DNA of 42,388 nt from an uncultured Planctomycetaceae bacterium (GCA_903960945.1 CAJCCR010000018.1:1-42388); one strand, 5' to 3'; shown: positions 8,865 to 18,203, counted from the first letter of the stretch. A program made the numbers and translations. The notes: a model not told the origin generated them from the letters alone.

Positions 8865-9782
8865 TTAACGGTTTTGTAGAAACTCCATAACTTGGTCTTT
8901 GGTGGGGGCTCCTTTTTGTGCCCCAGGATGCAAAGATTTGATCGCTGCAGCACCTGATGCAAACTTTATTCTTTCATGAATTGGTAAGCCTGCAGCAAGG
9001 CAAGCGCTGTACACCCCGTGAAAAACATCGCCACATCCCGTGGTGTCGATTGCTTTCACCTTAAATGCAGGAAAGTGTTTTAGAATTCGATTTTCTTCAA
9101 TATACCAACATCCTTCTTCGCCACCTGTAACCACCACGACTTTTTTCCCAGGTGTAAAAAGCTTGTGAGCAATTGCACCGGGTGAACTACAACCCGATAT
9201 TTTACGTGCAAATTTTATCGAGATGATTAGATGATCGACTAGGGAAAGTAGTTCGTCGAACCCTTGCCATTCATTTCTTTCGAGGTCTGCTACAACGGGA
9301 ATTCCAGCCCGTCTTGCGATTTTCGCACTTCGGATCATTCCTTCGATACCGTAATGATCAACAAACAAAACTTTGCTGGAAAGGATGACTTCTTCTGGGG
9401 GTGAGTCTGCGGGGGCACCCGTCGAACCATTCAAATTAAATAGTATGGTTCTGGTATCATTGGACTCATCAACAATGATGAAAGAGTGGATGGGCATGGA
9501 ATCGGTTTTCCAAGGCACATGATCCAGATTGATGTTTTCTTTGAGGAAGGAGCTTTTGACAAAATCGGAATTGGAATCAAGCCCCAGATGTCCAGCGAAT
9601 GCACAGTTGGCGCCAAAGCGCGAAGCTGCAACCAATGCGTTTCCTGTCAAGCCGCCGCATTGCCGGTCGTAATGCGTTAGGCGCACTTTAGTGTCTTGTT
9701 CGGGCCATTTTGGAATGCGTAAGATTTCATCAACCGCAACACAACCCATGCCCAACACATCGAAGATTTTATTATCATTCAT
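8865..9782 (-). CDS. PfkB-family carbohydrate kinase
   Basis: A ribokinase-like sugar or nucleoside kinase of 305 residues. The N-terminal glycine motif is CGGLTGNA (42-49). The C-terminal PfkB signature IDTTGCGDVFHG spans about 245-256, with catalytic base D252 in the anion hole. The substrate cannot be told from sequence; ribokinase, fructokinase and sulfofructose kinase subgroups share these motifs. It lies 6 bases after the PSD1 gene on the same strand, so the two are probably cotranscribed, and it converges with the histidine kinase across 17 bases. Confidence 0.85.
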   Translation of the reverse strand: MNDNKIFDVLGMGCVAVDEILRIPKWPEQDTKVRLTHYDRQCGGLTGNALVAASRFGANCAFAGHLGLDSNSDFVKSSFLKENINLDHVPWKTDSMPIHSFIIVDESNDTRTILFNLNGSTGAPADSPPEEVILSSKVLFVDHYGIEGMIRSAKIARRAGIPVVADLERNEWQGFDELLSLVDHLIISIKFARKISGCSSPGAIAHKLFTPGKKVVVVTGGEEGCWYIEENRILKHFPAFKVKAIDTTGCGDVFHGVYSACLAAGLPIHERIKFASGAAAIKSLHPGAQKGAPTKDQVMEFLQNR

Positions 9783-9788
9783 ATAGGA

Positions 9789-12203
9789 TCAAGGCCTGTA
9801 AACAAATTCGTTGGTGTTAAATAAAGCGAGACACAAATCTGAAAAAGCTGCAGCTTGAATAGGGGCTATCTGTTGCTTTTTAGAAGTTTTAGGTACTCGC
9901 AGAGCGATTTTTTCTGAAATCGATGCTTCAATTCTCTGGGCCTGCTCTTTGAGGAAAGTGATCGCATTTTCCTGTTCAATCGGGGTGGGGCTTCTCCCTA
10001 AAACCCGTTGCCAAAGTAGAGTGGTCCAGTCTTCTTGCTTGGTACCTGCAGCATCAATAATATTGGCAGCCAAAGCAAGGCAAAGTTCTTGAGAAAGAGG
10101 CCCGTTTAGCATGGTCAGGGCTTGTGGGGCGTGGGTGGAAGAATTTCTAATCGGGCAGGTTACCAGTGTGTCGGGTTGGTCAAACACCTCAAGCAAGGGC
10201 AATCTTACATTGCGTTTATTAAACAAGTATACACTTCTGCGAAAATGTTCATGTGGATCAGGGTTGGCAAGCCATAATCCATCGGGTTCACCTTCGGTGA
10301 ATATAAGATCGTATACCTCAGGTTCCAGAGGGATTTTGATCATTGGACCATGAAATTTTTGATTCATCTGCCCACCAGCAAATATCATCGAATCACGCAG
10401 AACCTCTGCGTCCATCCGCTTGCGATTCATTCGCCATAAATACTTGTTATCGGGATCAGCCTTTAATCCTGCTAGGTTTTCATTTTTAGATGTTTGCCGG
10501 TAGGTAGACGATAAAACAATCTGCTTATGTATGTGTTTAATCGACCAGCCAGAATTTACGAATTCCAATGCCAGCCAATCGAGTAATTCCGGATGGGTTG
10601 GGGGTACCCCCTTGATGCCATAATCGCTTGGAGATGCAACAAGACCTGTGCCGAAATGCTGTTGCCAGATTCGGTTGACCATAACCTTGGCAGTAAGTGG
10701 ATTTTCAGATCGGATGAGCCATTGCGCTAAGTCGAGCCGATCGGGCGTTTTGCCTTTGCCTGCTTGTAATCCTTCGGGGGCAAGTAATCTCGGGAAACCC
10801 GGTTCTATCCTTGCCCCTTTGTTTTTTGGATTACCTCGTTTTAAAAAGTTTGTTCCCCCATTACCGTTGTCTGCAATCGTAAGTGATTGTGGTGAAGGTT
10901 GAGGCTTTCGTGCTTCGATGTCATGCATACGGGTTTTGATTTTATCTCGTTCTTCCTTTGCTTTAGGAGTGAGAGCTTCAAGCACCTCATCCCAAGTTAC
11001 CTTGACTAAAGGGTTTGCCATGGAAACCAATTTGTGCTGTTGAGGCGATCGCTGTTTGACATCGGTTGCCAAGGCGATTTTAGTTTCCTTATCAAGGCTT
11101 TCGATTTTTGCCTTGGTGAGTTTATCGCGAACTGGTTTGTCGATGGCATCTACGGAAGCTTTAAGGGGATTTAATTGCTGCTTGTACTTAAATGATTCCT
11201 CTTCACGAGCCTTTTTTTGTGCAGCGCTTACCATGTCGATTTCTTTGAAATAGGTGCTGCCAAAGAATGCCTGCATGCGGTAATAATCAACTTGGGAAAG
11301 CGGATCAAATTTGTGGTCATGACAACGGGCACACCCGATTGTAAGGCCCATGAAAACACTGCCAACAGCAGTGGTCATTTCTGTTAAATTTTCCTGCCTC
11401 AGAATCTCCTGATCCGTGTTACCACCAACCATGTGGGTGGGGCCACAACGATTAAAACCCGCTGCATTGAATAGCTCAGCAATTTTCGGATTACGAATGA
11501 TTGCCTGGGGAATGTCCTCGTTTGGTTTGATCATGCTCTTGGCAAGAATATCGCCGCCTAGTTGTTCTAGTATGAACTCGTAATATGGTTTGTCCGAGTT
11601 AAAAGCATTTAGCACGTAATCGCGGTAGCGCCAGAACTGGGATCGTTCCCCATCAGCTTCATACCCGTTCGATTCAGCGTATCGTGCTAGATCAAGCCAA
11701 AATAAGCTCCAGCGTTCGCCATAGTGTGGCGAGCTTAAAAGCCTATCGATCAAGGATTCGTACGCATTGGGGTTTTGGTCGTTTTGGAATGCGTTTATTT
11801 CTTTAATTGTGGGTGGCAACCCAATCAGGTCAAGAGTCGCTCTTCGTATTAGGTGCTCTTTGCTAGCGGGTTGAGAGGGGGCGAGTCTTTTTGCTTCGAG
11901 CTTTTCCAGAATGAAAAGGTCGATTGGGTTATTGGCCCAAGTGGAATTTTTAACGGTTGGAAGGGGGCTGTTTTTAGGTGACTGGAACGCCCAATGGGAT
12001 TTATCTGCAGGTGTAAGTTCGGGTTCTGAGGGGGCTTTTTCCTGCCCCAAGGTAATGTTTGCAACTACAAGCAGGGCAAATAGTACAAATAATCCTATCT
12101 TTTTGAGAATTTCAGAAGAAATTTTGTCAAAGCAGGCAAAAGCAATTGACTTAAGCCTAATAATAAAAGTGTTCGGAAAGCTATCATGATAATTTTTAAG
12201 CAT
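9789..12203 (-). CDS. DUF1549/DUF1553 (PSD1) domain protein, exported
   Basis: An 804-residue protein of a family greatly expanded in Planctomycetes and of unknown biochemical role. A hydrophobic export or anchor segment lies at about residues 36-53. The DUF1549 part (about 90-305) ends in GCARCHDHKFDP, whose CxxCH is at 291-295. The DUF1553 part (about 495-780) contains VNRIWQQHFGTGLV and the KRMDAEVLRD segment. The usual N-terminal planctomycete cytochrome domain (PSCyt1) is missing. The long N-terminal stretch before the hydrophobic segment and the lack of a Shine-Dalgarno sequence make the exact start uncertain. A DUF1501 partner, often adjacent in other planctomycetes, is found instead at 38378-39685. 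Confidence 0.9.
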   Translation of the reverse strand: MLKNYHDSFPNTFIIRLKSIAFACFDKISSEILKKIGLFVLFALLVVANITLGQEKAPSEPELTPADKSHWAFQSPKNSPLPTVKNSTWANNPIDLFILEKLEAKRLAPSQPASKEHLIRRATLDLIGLPPTIKEINAFQNDQNPNAYESLIDRLLSSPHYGERWSLFWLDLARYAESNGYEADGERSQFWRYRDYVLNAFNSDKPYYEFILEQLGGDILAKSMIKPNEDIPQAIIRNPKIAELFNAAGFNRCGPTHMVGGNTDQEILRQENLTEMTTAVGSVFMGLTIGCARCHDHKFDPLSQVDYYRMQAFFGSTYFKEIDMVSAAQKKAREEESFKYKQQLNPLKASVDAIDKPVRDKLTKAKIESLDKETKIALATDVKQRSPQQHKLVSMANPLVKVTWDEVLEALTPKAKEERDKIKTRMHDIEARKPQPSPQSLTIADNGNGGTNFLKRGNPKNKGARIEPGFPRLLAPEGLQAGKGKTPDRLDLAQWLIRSENPLTAKVMVNRIWQQHFGTGLVASPSDYGIKGVPPTHPELLDWLALEFVNSGWSIKHIHKQIVLSSTYRQTSKNENLAGLKADPDNKYLWRMNRKRMDAEVLRDSMIFAGGQMNQKFHGPMIKIPLEPEVYDLIFTEGEPDGLWLANPDPHEHFRRSVYLFNKRNVRLPLLEVFDQPDTLVTCPIRNSSTHAPQALTMLNGPLSQELCLALAANIIDAAGTKQEDWTTLLWQRVLGRSPTPIEQENAITFLKEQAQRIEASISEKIALRVPKTSKKQQIAPIQAAAFSDLCLALFNTNEFVYRP

Positions 12204-12307
12204 GATTGATTCTACGATTTTGAACAGTAATTGTTAATTCAAATTTGTGTATAGAAGTATTTTTAGGCAAATATATCTCTTTTGAAACAAGTTTCTGTTC
12301 AAGCGTA

Positions 12308-12313
12308 TATAAT
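12308..12313 (+). promoter_or_regulatory. candidate -10 box upstream of the sigma-factor gene
   Basis: A perfect TATAAT lies 41 bases before the ATG at 12355. A TTGAAA at 12282-12287 is 20 bases upstream of it, which is longer than the optimum of 17, so the -35 assignment is weak. Confidence 0.4.
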
Positions 12314-12354
12314 TTTTCAGGCTTAAAAGTTTCTCACTAAGGATGGTTTGAACT

Positions 12355-13944
12355 ATGAAAAAAAATATAAAAAAAGTGCTAACCAATCAAAAAAAGATTA
12401 TCAATCTTTCACCACTTAAAAAAACTGCCAAAACTATACCCTCAGTCTCTTATCAAGCTGAAGAGGTATTTTCCCCCGCAGTTGCTGAAGAGATCTATTC
12501 GGAAATTGAAGCAGAGGTTGGTGAGGAAAATGCTGCGGTTGCAGTGGCTAAGCCTATTGCCAGCCAAGGTGCCGATGATGCATTGGGTTTATACCTCAAG
12601 CAAATGGGGTCTATTCCACTTTTAAACCGAAATGCAGAGCTAAAACTGGCAGTCAGCTTAGAGCGCCATCGTTCCCGATTCCGTAAAGCTGCCTTGTCTA
12701 ACCTCTTGAATCTGACACGTGTTGTGGAGATGTTTGAAAAGATTCAGGCGGGAGAACTTCCAATCGATCCCCATGTGGATGTTGTGGGCACCATGGGAAT
12801 CACGCGGGAAAAAATTCTAGCCAGATTGCCTTTTCATCTCCGCACCTTAAAGCGAGTTATAAATGCTGCCAAGAGTGATTTTCAAGCGATGTTTCGCACC
12901 ACATCTATGGCTGTAAAAAAGCGACTAAGTAAAGAGATTTGGTTAAAAACCCGTAAGGCGATCAAGCTTGCGGAGGAACTCGCCCCGCGCATTGATCTTA
13001 TCGATGTTTGGGTTGATGATCTTCTAAACCGATCGAATCGAATGAAAGAGATTACCTTTGAAATGCGCGGTAGTTTGCGCTCTAGGCAGCACCGGGAAAA
13101 GCATACCCGGCTTGTCAAAGAACTTCGGGACCTTAGTTTTTCTTCGTTTTCCAACGCAGATGACTTCTTTGCTTTCAATGAGGTTTTAATCTCCCGAAGA
13201 GAGCACTATCGTAATGCCAGACGAGATCTTGCTGAAGGAAATCTCAGGCTTGTTGTTTCGATTGCCAAGCGTTACCGCACTAGGGGCCTTGCTTTTTCTG
13301 ATCTTATACAGGAAGGAAATCGGGGGTTGATGCGTGCAGTTGATAAGTTTGAACACCGATTGGGCTATAAGTTTGGTACTTACGCCACCTGGTGGATCAG
13401 GCAGGGAATTACCCGAGCCTTGGCAGATCATGCTCGCACGATCCGAGTTCCCTGCCATCAAGTGGGTATGCTTGCTGCTGTTGAACGGGTTCGAAATGAA
13501 CTGTCCAGTTTGACGGGTAAAGAGCCTACAGCGGAGGAAATCGCAAAAATAGTCGGGGTAAGCGCAGAAGAAACACAATTGTTACGCATTGTTGCGAAAA
13601 ACCCGCTCAGTATTCACGAGCCCATGGGGGGCGATGGCGAAAGGGCACTGGAAGATTTTCTTGATGATCGCAATACCTGCAGCCCGGGTGTTGCTGTAGA
13701 CCAACATCTTTTAAAAGATCGTGTTCAGGAAGTCCTGAAATCTCTTAGCCCTAGGGAAAGGGAAGTTTTAGAATTGAGATTTGGATTGTTGGACGGGCAG
13801 CCAAGAACTTTAGAGGATGTAGCAACTACTTACGGCATCACTCGTGAAAGAATTAGGCAGATAGAAGCAAGGGCCATCGTTAAACTTCGCCAACCAGCAC
13901 GCAGTCAGCGTCTGGAAGCGTTTAGAGAAAATAGTTTGTCATAG
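12355..13944 (+). CDS. rpoD: RNA polymerase sigma-70 factor, RpoD/SigA type
   Basis: A 529-residue group 1 or 2 sigma factor. Region 1.2 begins at [12 protein letters not shown] (about 74), followed by a helical non-conserved region (about 115-285). Region 2 runs from [16 protein letters not shown] (about 296) through the -10 recognition stretch [16 protein letters not shown] (about 340-355). Region 3 follows, and region 4 ends in the helix-turn-helix [14 protein letters not shown]. The first 70 residues are Lys-rich then acidic and do not match a full region 1.1. Region 3 begins [10 protein letters not shown] rather than the usual TIRIPVHM, so a group 2 paralogue is possible. It is monocistronic, with a hairpin terminator just downstream. 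Confidence 0.85.
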   Translation: MKKNIKKVLTNQKKIINLSPLKKTAKTIPSVSYQAEEVFSPAVAEEIYSEIEAEVGEENAAVAVAKPIASQGADDALGLYLKQMGSIPLLNRNAELKLAVSLERHRSRFRKAALSNLLNLTRVVEMFEKIQAGELPIDPHVDVVGTMGITREKILARLPFHLRTLKRVINAAKSDFQAMFRTTSMAVKKRLSKEIWLKTRKAIKLAEELAPRIDLIDVWVDDLLNRSNRMKEITFEMRGSLRSRQHREKHTRLVKELRDLSFSSFSNADDFFAFNEVLISRREHYRNARRDLAEGNLRLVVSIAKRYRTRGLAFSDLIQEGNRGLMRAVDKFEHRLGYKFGTYATWWIRQGITRALADHARTIRVPCHQVGMLAAVERVRNELSSLTGKEPTAEEIAKIVGVSAEETQLLRIVAKNPLSIHEPMGGDGERALEDFLDDRNTCSPGVAVDQHLLKDRVQEVLKSLSPREREVLELRFGLLDGQPRTLEDVATTYGITRERIRQIEARAIVKLRQPARSQRLEAFRENSLS

Positions 13945-13974
13945 TCCCTAACAGTTAGTTGTTTTTATAATAAG

Positions 13975-13996
13975 GCCCGGAATACCGGGCTTTATT
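13975..13996 (+). terminator. intrinsic terminator after the sigma-factor gene
   Basis: GCCCGG (13975-13980), loop AATA, CCGGGC (13985-13990), then TTTATT. It lies 30 bases after the stop codon and abuts the 3' end of the convergent lipoprotein gene. Confidence 0.75.
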
Positions 13997-14246
13997 AGTT
14001 ATTATCGGGCGACAATTCCAAGGGTTCCTGATAAGCCTTGCTAACTTCTTCTTCAAGATTTGCAAGCATCTTGGCTGCGTTATCAGTATTGATTTGGTCT
14101 GCCATCACTGGAATCTTGTCGTTAGACAATCCCCGTGTTTTTTCTTGGCTGCTGCTGATTTCAGCCTTTTTATCGATTTCTGGTAATGTTACGCAACCCG
14201 TTGTTGCAAAAACTCCCAGCAGTAAGGCTGTGGTTAGGTTCTTCAT
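13995..14246 (-). CDS. small putative lipoprotein, function unknown
   Basis: An 83-residue protein with a lipoprotein signal peptide: MKNLTTALLLGVFATTGC, with the lipobox ATTGC and cleavage expected before C18. The mature part is polar and helical with no recognised domain. It starts 2 bases after the stop of the preceding exported protein, which points to translational coupling and a shared envelope location. Confidence 0.7.
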   Translation of the reverse strand: MKNLTTALLLGVFATTGCVTLPEIDKKAEISSSQEKTRGLSNDKIPVMADQINTDNAAKMLANLEEEVSKAYQEPLELSPDNN

Positions 14247-14248
14247 GA

Positions 14249-14764
14249 CTAATTATCCTTTCTCTGGGCAGATTGATTTTTGTTGGATTTGGTTGAGGAA
14301 GGCGTGAGCAATTTTTCTACATCTTTATCAAGATTGCTATCTAACTCTGTCAGGCCGCCCCCATTGGGCATTTGCGAAGGTAATTGTAAATTTGAAGTTT
14401 TTCGATTGTAAACTGCTTGGATTTTTTCTTGCAGAGTGATGATCTTTTCCTGCATTGGACTGTCGTTTTTGGTTATCGCTACTTGCATCAGACGATCGCA
14501 AGCTTCAAGCCTTCTAAAATAGGCTTTCTCTTCGCGGTTTAGAACTTTACGGTTTTGTTCGCTAGCTACCGTTTTCGAGATGGTTTCTTTGTCGTTGGAT
14601 TCTGTTTCTGGAACAATTTCTTTTTCTTTTTTCGCAGTTCCACCCTTACCCCACCAAGTTTTGGATTTTGGAGCTGTAGTAGATGCGCTTCCGGTATCTC
14701 CGGTAGCAAGATTGGTGATCGAGATGGCAAAAATGCCTGCAAACGCTATTTTTCTAATATTCAT
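14249..14764 (-). CDS. exported protein of unknown function
   Basis: A 171-residue protein with an N-terminal signal peptide (MNIRKIAFAGIFAISITNLA). A Lys/Glu-rich low-complexity stretch follows (about 32-70), then a helical segment (about 75-125) and a polar Ser/Thr/Asn-rich tail. I do not recognise a family. It is the first gene of a two-gene unit with the small lipoprotein. It may share a transcript with the 64-residue protein upstream, although 155 bases separate them. Confidence 0.65.
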   Translation of the reverse strand: MNIRKIAFAGIFAISITNLATGDTGSASTTAPKSKTWWGKGGTAKKEKEIVPETESNDKETISKTVASEQNRKVLNREEKAYFRRLEACDRLMQVAITKNDSPMQEKIITLQEKIQAVYNRKTSNLQLPSQMPNGGGLTELDSNLDKDVEKLLTPSSTKSNKNQSAQRKDN

Positions 14765-14919
14765 TTAGTCCCCCACGAAAGATCGATTTAAATCCAGTCA
14801 GCACGCCCCCGCGGCTGCTTGGCTTTTCAATCACTTAAGGGGCCTATCGTTTTTTATTGCCTACTTGTCTACACCAGTTTTGCACATAATTGTCATGTTT
14901 TTTTTGATGATTTGGTAGT

Positions 14920-15114
14920 TCAGGTGGTTGGGGGGGCAGGGGAGTCTTTGCTCTTAAATGCTTCTTTACAATACTTCTTAAATCCATCCATGTTGTACGA
15001 TATAAACAAAAACGCATGATGCAGAGCCATATAATTAGGATCTGTTGGTTCATCCTCATCCTGGAAATCTTTTCTTAATTCGTAAAGCTTTGCTAGCAAT
15101 TGTTCAGGTGTCAT
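14920..15114 (-). CDS. small conserved-looking protein of unknown function
   Basis: A 64-residue protein beginning MTPEQLLAKLYELRKDF. It is rich in aromatic and charged residues, with a central segment NYMALHHAFLFISYNMDGF that looks like a folded helical domain rather than a chance frame. GGAAAG lies about 6 bases before the ATG. No signal peptide or known domain is visible. The C-terminus is a short Pro/Thr tail. Confidence 0.55.
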   Translation of the reverse strand: MTPEQLLAKLYELRKDFQDEDEPTDPNYMALHHAFLFISYNMDGFKKYCKEAFKSKDSPAPPTT

Positions 15115-15160
15115 AGAGGCTTTCCAATATTAGCTAAGGATGTTGAGAAATTGTATTCTA

Positions 15161-16030
15161 CTAATAATTTTCTGTTAGATGCTCTGCAAATGCAAACAGG
15201 TTTCTTTCGAGAAGATTAATCGGGCTAGTCGTTTTTTTAGAGTGTGCTGTTTGAAGCTTCATGTTTATCGTGCTGTCTTTAAGAAATAACTCTAATGCTG
15301 CTTGAGCATGTTCAGGCGAGTTGCATTGCTCACTTAAATGAACTTGTACTAGATGTTTTGGCAGCTTGCTTACCCCTAGGCTTTTCAAATAATCCAAGAA
15401 GCAAACGGCTTGATAGTTGGAAAGATGGCCTTCATTACCCATGATTCGTTCAATTAAGAATTGCGGCCTTTTGCTGTTTTTTTGCAGATCCTCGTCGTGA
15501 TTGAATTCTAATGCCAGTAAATCTAAATCTGTAAATTGTTCTACAAGTGATTTGTTCCAGATTCCCAAATCTGCAAGATAACCAATCGAAACGCATGGCA
15601 CTTGTGCGTTTTTTATATCTAAGCGAAAGCCAAAAGTTTCTGAAGAATCATGGGATAGGATTACAGGAAACCAATTCCAGCCCGGAGCAGTTTCAAAAGG
15701 AGTGTTGGGAAGATAGAAACGTGCCAATCCCGATTCCCAAAAAGCTTTAAATTCTGGGAGTTGGTCGTAAATCGTTCGGGCATGGGTTTTATGAAGATAC
15801 CAGGGGATTTTCTTTTCAGCACAATAAGCTAATAATCTTGGGTTCCAATGGTCACCATGCGTATGGGTTAGAATAAGGCCCCGAAGCCTTTGGGGGGTGA
15901 AGCCTGAAATTTTTAAGTGGGTTTCAAGCGTTCGCGGGCTAATGCCGCCATCGATTAAATACGAGCTTTGCCCATCATCAATGATAGAGCAATTGCCTTT
16001 GCTTCCGCTTGCCAGCATGGTAAATCGCAT
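15161..16030 (-). CDS. metallo-beta-lactamase fold hydrolase, YycJ/WalJ-like
   Basis: A 289-residue MBL-fold protein. The family opening MLASGSKGNC and the zinc motif THTHGDH are present, followed by SHDSSETFGFR, a conserved aspartate in GYLADLG, and a late ALEFNHDED segment. These are hallmarks of the YycJ (WalJ) group, thought to include 5'-exonucleases acting in DNA repair or processing. The ATG at 16030 is preferred over an in-frame ATG at 16039 because AAGGA lies 8 bases before the former and abuts the latter. It is divergent from the receiver-domain gene. Confidence 0.88.
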   Translation of the reverse strand: MRFTMLASGSKGNCSIIDDGQSSYLIDGGISPRTLETHLKISGFTPQRLRGLILTHTHGDHWNPRLLAYCAEKKIPWYLHKTHARTIYDQLPEFKAFWESGLARFYLPNTPFETAPGWNWFPVILSHDSSETFGFRLDIKNAQVPCVSIGYLADLGIWNKSLVEQFTDLDLLALEFNHDEDLQKNSKRPQFLIERIMGNEGHLSNYQAVCFLDYLKSLGVSKLPKHLVQVHLSEQCNSPEHAQAALELFLKDSTINMKLQTAHSKKTTSPINLLERNLFAFAEHLTENY

Positions 16031-16224
16031 CACCAACATCCTTGTTTTCTTGGTCGGTCTATCTAATTTTTCAATGCTAATCGATTATTCTTCAAGTGCA
16101 ACAATAGTTCCCCCTAATGATTGCTTTTTATGCATATTAATTTAAAGTATTGTGCCGTTGCTTGAAGGTTGTTAATCTATTAGCTTCCTGCCTGTATTGT
16201 TTGTTTAAGTGAGGAATGATTAAA

Positions 16225-16611
16225 ATGGTTGACTCCAAGACCATATTGCTGGTCGATGATGATTACGAATTAAGTGATGGGCTGAAGCTAATTCTTGAAA
16301 AGAACGGTTATAAAGTTCTTCAGGCTAGAGACGGCGTGCAGGGAAGGCAATTGATTTACAATCAGCGGCCGGATTTGGTCATTATTGACATGATGATGCC
16401 TAAAATGGGCGGGTATCCCGTTCTTGAGCATTTTAGGGGCAAAGAAGATGTTCCGCCCTTTATCATGATGACTGCAAACGAAGGCCAAAGGCACAAGGCC
16501 TATGCAGAGTACCTTGGCGTGGTTGATTACCTGCGCAAACCCTTTTCGATGGATGAGTTGCTTGAAGCAGTTAAAAAAGCTATCAATGCCCCTGTAAAAG
16601 CAAAAGAGTAA
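16225..16611 (+). CDS. single-domain response regulator (CheY-like receiver)
   Basis: A 128-residue receiver domain with no output domain. The acidic cluster VDDD is at 10-13, the phosphoacceptor is D55 in VIIDMMMPKMGG, with T83 in MMTAN and K105 in YLRKPF. All residues needed for phosphorylation are present. The ATG at 16225 is preferred because GAGG lies 10 bases before it; an ATG at 16216 overlaps that sequence. No kinase is adjacent. It may act through protein contacts or as a phosphorelay intermediate (inference). Confidence 0.9.
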   Translation: MVDSKTILLVDDDYELSDGLKLILEKNGYKVLQARDGVQGRQLIYNQRPDLVIIDMMMPKMGGYPVLEHFRGKEDVPPFIMMTANEGQRHKAYAEYLGVVDYLRKPFSMDELLEAVKKAINAPVKAKE

Positions 16612-16666
16612 GTTTTTATTAATCTCCATGATATAAAATATCACTTCATGAACATGGAGGAAGGTT

Positions 16667-18172
16667 TTGTCTAATCCTTTGCCCGCTGCCTCAATAATTC
16701 TCGAAGATCGTTATTCGCCTGGAAGCATTTTTCTGGTTCAGCGTGCCAAAGCTTTGAAGTTTCTTGGTGGATTCCATGCATTTCCTGGTGGCAAAGTCGA
16801 TCCCCCTGATGCCGATATAGCGCAGTCTCAAAACCCTTGGGATGTTGCATTGGTAGCTGCTGTGCGCGAGTTATTCGAGGAATCAGGCGTGCTTTTATGC
16901 CGCGATAGTTTAAATAATTCAATCAAGTCTAGCCCGCAATTAGCGCAAATACGGTGTGATCTCTTAGAAAAAAGAATCGATTTTGCCACAATCCTTCGCG
17001 ATAACAAATGGGTTTTATCCGCTTCCGACCTTTATCCGATCGGATATTTTACCACCCCGCTTTTTTCTCCTATGCGCTTTGAAACCAGATTTTTCCTCGC
17101 AAAAATCCCTTCAGGTCAGACCCCCGAAGTCTTTAAGAATGAACTCGAAAACGGCGTCTGGGGAACTCCCGCAGAGCATCTGAAAAAATGGTACTCCGAC
17201 GAGATCCTAATTTCCCCTCCGGTCTTATTACTGTTGGAAAAATTGAATAAAATCCCAACCTCGGATTGGAGGTTGTCTTCAGGAGCAGGTTTAGTTTCGC
17301 AGGATGAATTTGTTTTAGACAGAGTTCGTTTTGCATCCTGGATTCAAGTCGTTTCGGTCGCTTGCCCTGGGCCTTCCGTTCCCCAAATAGGGAACGTTTT
17401 TCTTGTCGGCCTTTCCAAGTTTTATCTGATTGACCCGGGGGCACTCGATGAGAATGGCGTATTGGCCATCCAAAATGCCATCCAATCTCGAGTGAGTGAT
17501 GGTGATTCATTTAATGGCATCTTGCTCACCCATCATCATCCAGATCACACCAACTCTGCAAACCATTTTGCAGACCTTTGGGATGTGCCTGTTTTGGCTC
17601 ATCTAGCAACTGCTGAAAAACTCTTAAACAAAATCCAAATAAACCAGAACCTCGATGATTGTGACCAAATCCCTTTGGGCTTTAATCCTTTTACAGGTTC
17701 CAACCTTGTGCTGACGGCTTACCATACCCCTGGCCATGCACCGGGGCACCTTGTCTTTTTTGAAGCCAAAACCAAAACCTTATTTGCTGGAGATTTGGTT
17801 TCCACCTCCACCACAATTCTTGTTTCGCCCCCCGATGGCCATCTCGCAACTTATATTCATTCCATGAATCGGATGGCGGATTTTAACCCTGCATTGTTAA
17901 TGCCTTTTCATGGTTGCCCCAGCGCCAATGGTAAAAGCGTTTTGCAAACAGCGGTTTTTCATAGGGATAAAAGAGAAATTGCTTTGCTTACAGCCTTGGG
18001 GAATAATTGTAATTCCTTAGAGGCTTTAGCTAATGAAGTGTATCGCGGGTTGCCCGATCCTTTGATGAAGTTGGCTCAAAAGCAAATACATGCAGGTTTG
18101 ATTAAACTTAGCGAAGAGGGGATTGTTTTAGCCCCAAGCAATGATTCGAATGAGTGGAAATTAGCCCAATAA
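16667..18172 (+). CDS. fusion of a Nudix hydrolase domain and a metallo-beta-lactamase domain
   Basis: A 501-residue two-domain enzyme. Residues 1-200 are Nudix-like: HAFPGGKVD at 37-45 and the helix RELFEESG at 67-74, with an enlarged spacer between the Nudix glycine and the REL-EE helix. Residues 225-500 are an MBL domain of the LACTB2-like group: THHHPDH (288-294), GHAPGH (357-361) and AGD (374-376), followed by a winged-helix-like C-terminus. The start is TTG at 16667 with GGAGG 6 bases upstream. A nucleotide- or CoA-derivative hydrolase coupled to an RNA- or thioester-cleaving site is possible, but the substrate is unknown. It converges with the TIGR03000 gene across a hairpin. Confidence 0.88.
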   Translation: MSNPLPAASIILEDRYSPGSIFLVQRAKALKFLGGFHAFPGGKVDPPDADIAQSQNPWDVALVAAVRELFEESGVLLCRDSLNNSIKSSPQLAQIRCDLLEKRIDFATILRDNKWVLSASDLYPIGYFTTPLFSPMRFETRFFLAKIPSGQTPEVFKNELENGVWGTPAEHLKKWYSDEILISPPVLLLLEKLNKIPTSDWRLSSGAGLVSQDEFVLDRVRFASWIQVVSVACPGPSVPQIGNVFLVGLSKFYLIDPGALDENGVLAIQNAIQSRVSDGDSFNGILLTHHHPDHTNSANHFADLWDVPVLAHLATAEKLLNKIQINQNLDDCDQIPLGFNPFTGSNLVLTAYHTPGHAPGHLVFFEAKTKTLFAGDLVSTSTTILVSPPDGHLATYIHSMNRMADFNPALLMPFHGCPSANGKSVLQTAVFHRDKREIALLTALGNNCNSLEALANEVYRGLPDPLMKLAQKQIHAGLIKLSEEGIVLAPSNDSNEWKLAQ

Positions 18173-18203
18173 AAAAGGTGGATTCCATTTAAGGAACCCA
18201 CCT
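18170..18203 (-). terminator. intrinsic terminator for the TIGR03000 gene
   Basis: A hairpin at 18176-18203 has arms AGGTGGATTCC and GGAACCCACCT, with one mismatch and a 6-base loop. Read on the minus strand it is followed by TTTTTT, the classic form, 20 bases after the stop of the TIGR03000 gene. It may also help end the plus-strand Nudix-MBL transcript. Confidence 0.8.

Noticed and set aside
14799..14817. GC-rich hairpin CAGCACGC-CCC-CGCGGCTG
   Set aside because: No T-run on either strand and no clear partner gene; not enough to call a terminator or regulatory RNA.
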